From NCBI RefSeq assembly GCF_002091635.1, contig NZ_BDAC01000017.1, positions 1 through 64,000 of the forward strand: DNA of 64,000 nucleotides, given 5' to 3'. The position numbers and the translations under genes are program-made. The stretch is from Pseudomonas indica NBRC 103045. Lineage in GTDB: Bacteria > Pseudomonadota > Gammaproteobacteria > Pseudomonadales > Pseudomonadaceae. Numbering within the stretch: the stretch's first letter is position 1; each line of letters opens with the position of its first letter. Below, one piece after another: positions 62,854 through 64,000 of the stretch. A model generated the notes under the pieces. The model ran no database searches and was not told the origin of the DNA. It saw only the letters and a program-made list of their open reading frames with translations.

Positions 62854-63855
62854 ATGCTCAAAGCCTTACTGACCGGCGCCGCTCTCGGTCTCAGCGCGCT
62901 GACCCTGGCCCTGCCGGCCCACGCCGACTATCCCGAGCGCAGCATCCAGGCGGTGATCCCCTGGGGTGCCGGCGGTGCCACCGACAACGTGATGCGCAGC
63001 CTGACTCCCTACGTGGAGAAGGAACTGGGCGGCAAGTTCATCCTCAACAACCGCCCGGGCGGCACCGCCGTGATCGGCAGCACCTACGTCATGCAGCAGC
63101 GCCCCGACGGCTACACCATCCTGCTCGGCGCCGAAAATCCACAGCTCTACCCGGTGCTGAAGCTGGCCACGTTCGACTACAGCGATTTCTACCCGATCAA
63201 CATCATCGGCCAGAACGTGGTGGTAATCGCCGCCCCCGCCGACGCGCCGTTCAGCACCATGGCCGAACTGCTGGCCGCCGCCAAGGCCAACCCGGACACC
63301 CTGCGCATGGGCACCACCGGCGCCGGCGGCCTGCCGAGCACCGTACATGCGATGATCAACGCGGTGGACGAACTGAAGGTGCGTGAAGTGACCTTCGGCG
63401 GCGACGGCCCCGGCATCACCGCGCTGATGGGCAAGCACATCGACTTCATGCCGCTGAGCCTGGCCGCCGCCAAGGAACTGGTGCGCACCGGCAAGCTCAA
63501 GGCCCTGGCCGTGCTGACCACCGAGGAAGTACCCGAGCTGCCGGGCGTCGAGCCGATCACCAAGGCCCTGCCGGCAATTTCCGAATACCTGCCGTGGGGT
63601 CCGTTCTGGGGCGCCTTCGTGCGCAAGGACACGCCGGACGACGTCAAGCAGAAGCTGGTCGACGCCTACGCCAAGGCCGTGGCCAACGACGAGTTCCAGG
63701 GCTTCCTGAAGAACTTCGGCGCGCACAGCCTGAACCTCACCGGCGCCGAGGCCGAGGCGTTCCTCAAGCGCTGGCAGTCGGTCACCACCTGGTCGATGTA
63801 CAAGGCCAAGGCCATCGACATCGCGCCCGACTCGGTCGGCATCGCCAAGCCCTGA
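62854..63855 (+). CDS. tctC: TctC/Bug-family periplasmic solute-binding protein
   Basis: A 333-aa exported binding protein. The signal peptide ends PAHA; the mature part begins DYPERSIQAVIPWGAGGATDN, the Bug-family signature, with 'LNNRPGGTAVIG' and 'GTTGAGGLPSTVHAM' lining the ligand site. These proteins bind carboxylated ligands such as dicarboxylates, aromatic or cyclic acids. ATG at 62854 has GGAG 9 bases upstream; 62839 is less likely because the GGAG follows it. Confidence 0.93.
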   Translation: MLKALLTGAALGLSALTLALPAHADYPERSIQAVIPWGAGGATDNVMRSLTPYVEKELGGKFILNNRPGGTAVIGSTYVMQQRPDGYTILLGAENPQLYPVLKLATFDYSDFYPINIIGQNVVVIAAPADAPFSTMAELLAAAKANPDTLRMGTTGAGGLPSTVHAMINAVDELKVREVTFGGDGPGITALMGKHIDFMPLSLAAAKELVRTGKLKALAVLTTEEVPELPGVEPITKALPAISEYLPWGPFWGAFVRKDTPDDVKQKLVDAYAKAVANDEFQGFLKNFGAHSLNLTGAEAEAFLKRWQSVTTWSMYKAKAIDIAPDSVGIAKP

Positions 63856-63873
63856 TCCGGCTCTGAAACGAAC

Positions 63874-63895
63874 CCGCCGGCAAACGTCGGCGGTC
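63874..63895 (+). terminator. Hairpin after the binding-protein gene
   Basis: CCGCCG and CGGCGG arms around an 8-nt loop, about 20 bp after the stop. No long T-run, so partial termination is possible. The next gene begins at 63977. Confidence 0.4.
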
Positions 63896-63976
63896 TGACT
63901 CCCCTCCTCTTTTCGCATCCGCTCGGGCGGAGGGGATCGTGCGTCCTGACATCTGCCATACGAGGAAACGACAACA

Positions 63977-64000
63977 ATGAAAACCACCGTCACCCGTCTG
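63977..64000 (+). CDS. Start of a gene cut by the window end
   Basis: ATG at 63977 preceded by GAGGAAACG, reading MKTTVTRL, then the window ends. Position after a transporter operon suggests another member, for instance a porin, but eight residues cannot identify it. Confidence 0.5.

Overview
The window comes from a Pseudomonas chromosome close to the P. aeruginosa group. From about 17.5 kb rightward, most gene blocks follow PAO1 order as I remember it: tRNA-Pro, MerR, ihfA, pheT, pheS, rplT, rpmI, infC, thrS, tRNA-Val; then pauB3/PA2778/PA2779; then dusA, tal, rssC, rssB, PilZ, mlaA through queF, copRS, fadE and PA2817. The right end carries a quinate/shikimate catabolic cluster. The blocks are not continuous with PAO1, and there are extra genes (an alginate-lyase-like protein and an RND pump), so this is a relative of PAO1. 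I cannot name the species.

1-17.46 kb is an accessory island lying against the 3' end of tRNA-Pro(GGG). Its left part mixes an XRE regulator, a lipoprotein, a frameshifted LprI-like protein, a RadC/JAB protein, an IS200-type element, an inovirus-Gp2/YfjJ-like protein and an alpA gene broken by an amber codon. This mixture resembles CP4-57-like integrated elements. Two defence-like operons follow and converge tail to tail at about 8.19 kb. The first (plus strand, 4474-8180) encodes a 188-aa unknown protein, a QueC-like PP-loop enzyme, an XRE-ImmA/IrrE metallopeptidase and a PIN nuclease. Two identical-spacing TGACAWTGTCA operators precede it. The second (minus strand, 17203-8200) is hsdR-hsdM-hsdS extended by an AAA ATPase, an unknown protein and an HNH nuclease. 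I rank the first as the best candidate for an undescribed system.

17.5-25.2 kb is the conserved translation block. 25.4-31 kb has a putrescine-catabolism oxidoreductase, a C39-peptidase pair, a decayed chromate-transporter tail and a secreted alginate-lyase/ricin protein. 30.6-51.2 kb is ordinary core: dusA, tal, the RssB-RssC partner-switch pair, mlaA, queF, copper two-component genes, an RND efflux pair, an ABC-2 exporter, GST, transglutaminase and fadE.

52.8-64 kb looks like one catabolic regulon for quinate/shikimate-type acids: aroQ and a shikimate dehydrogenase, a TetR regulator, quiC (3-dehydroshikimate dehydratase), a TIM-barrel isomerase, a Gfo/Idh oxidoreductase, an IclR regulator and a TctBAC-type transporter. 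A 14-bp palindrome recurs upstream of aroQ, quiC and the transporter. A second palindrome, GTTCG-N5-CGAAC, is shared by quiC and the transporter. These sites tie the operons together and suggest joint TetR and IclR control. All protein calls rest on motif and family recognition by eye; no database search was possible.
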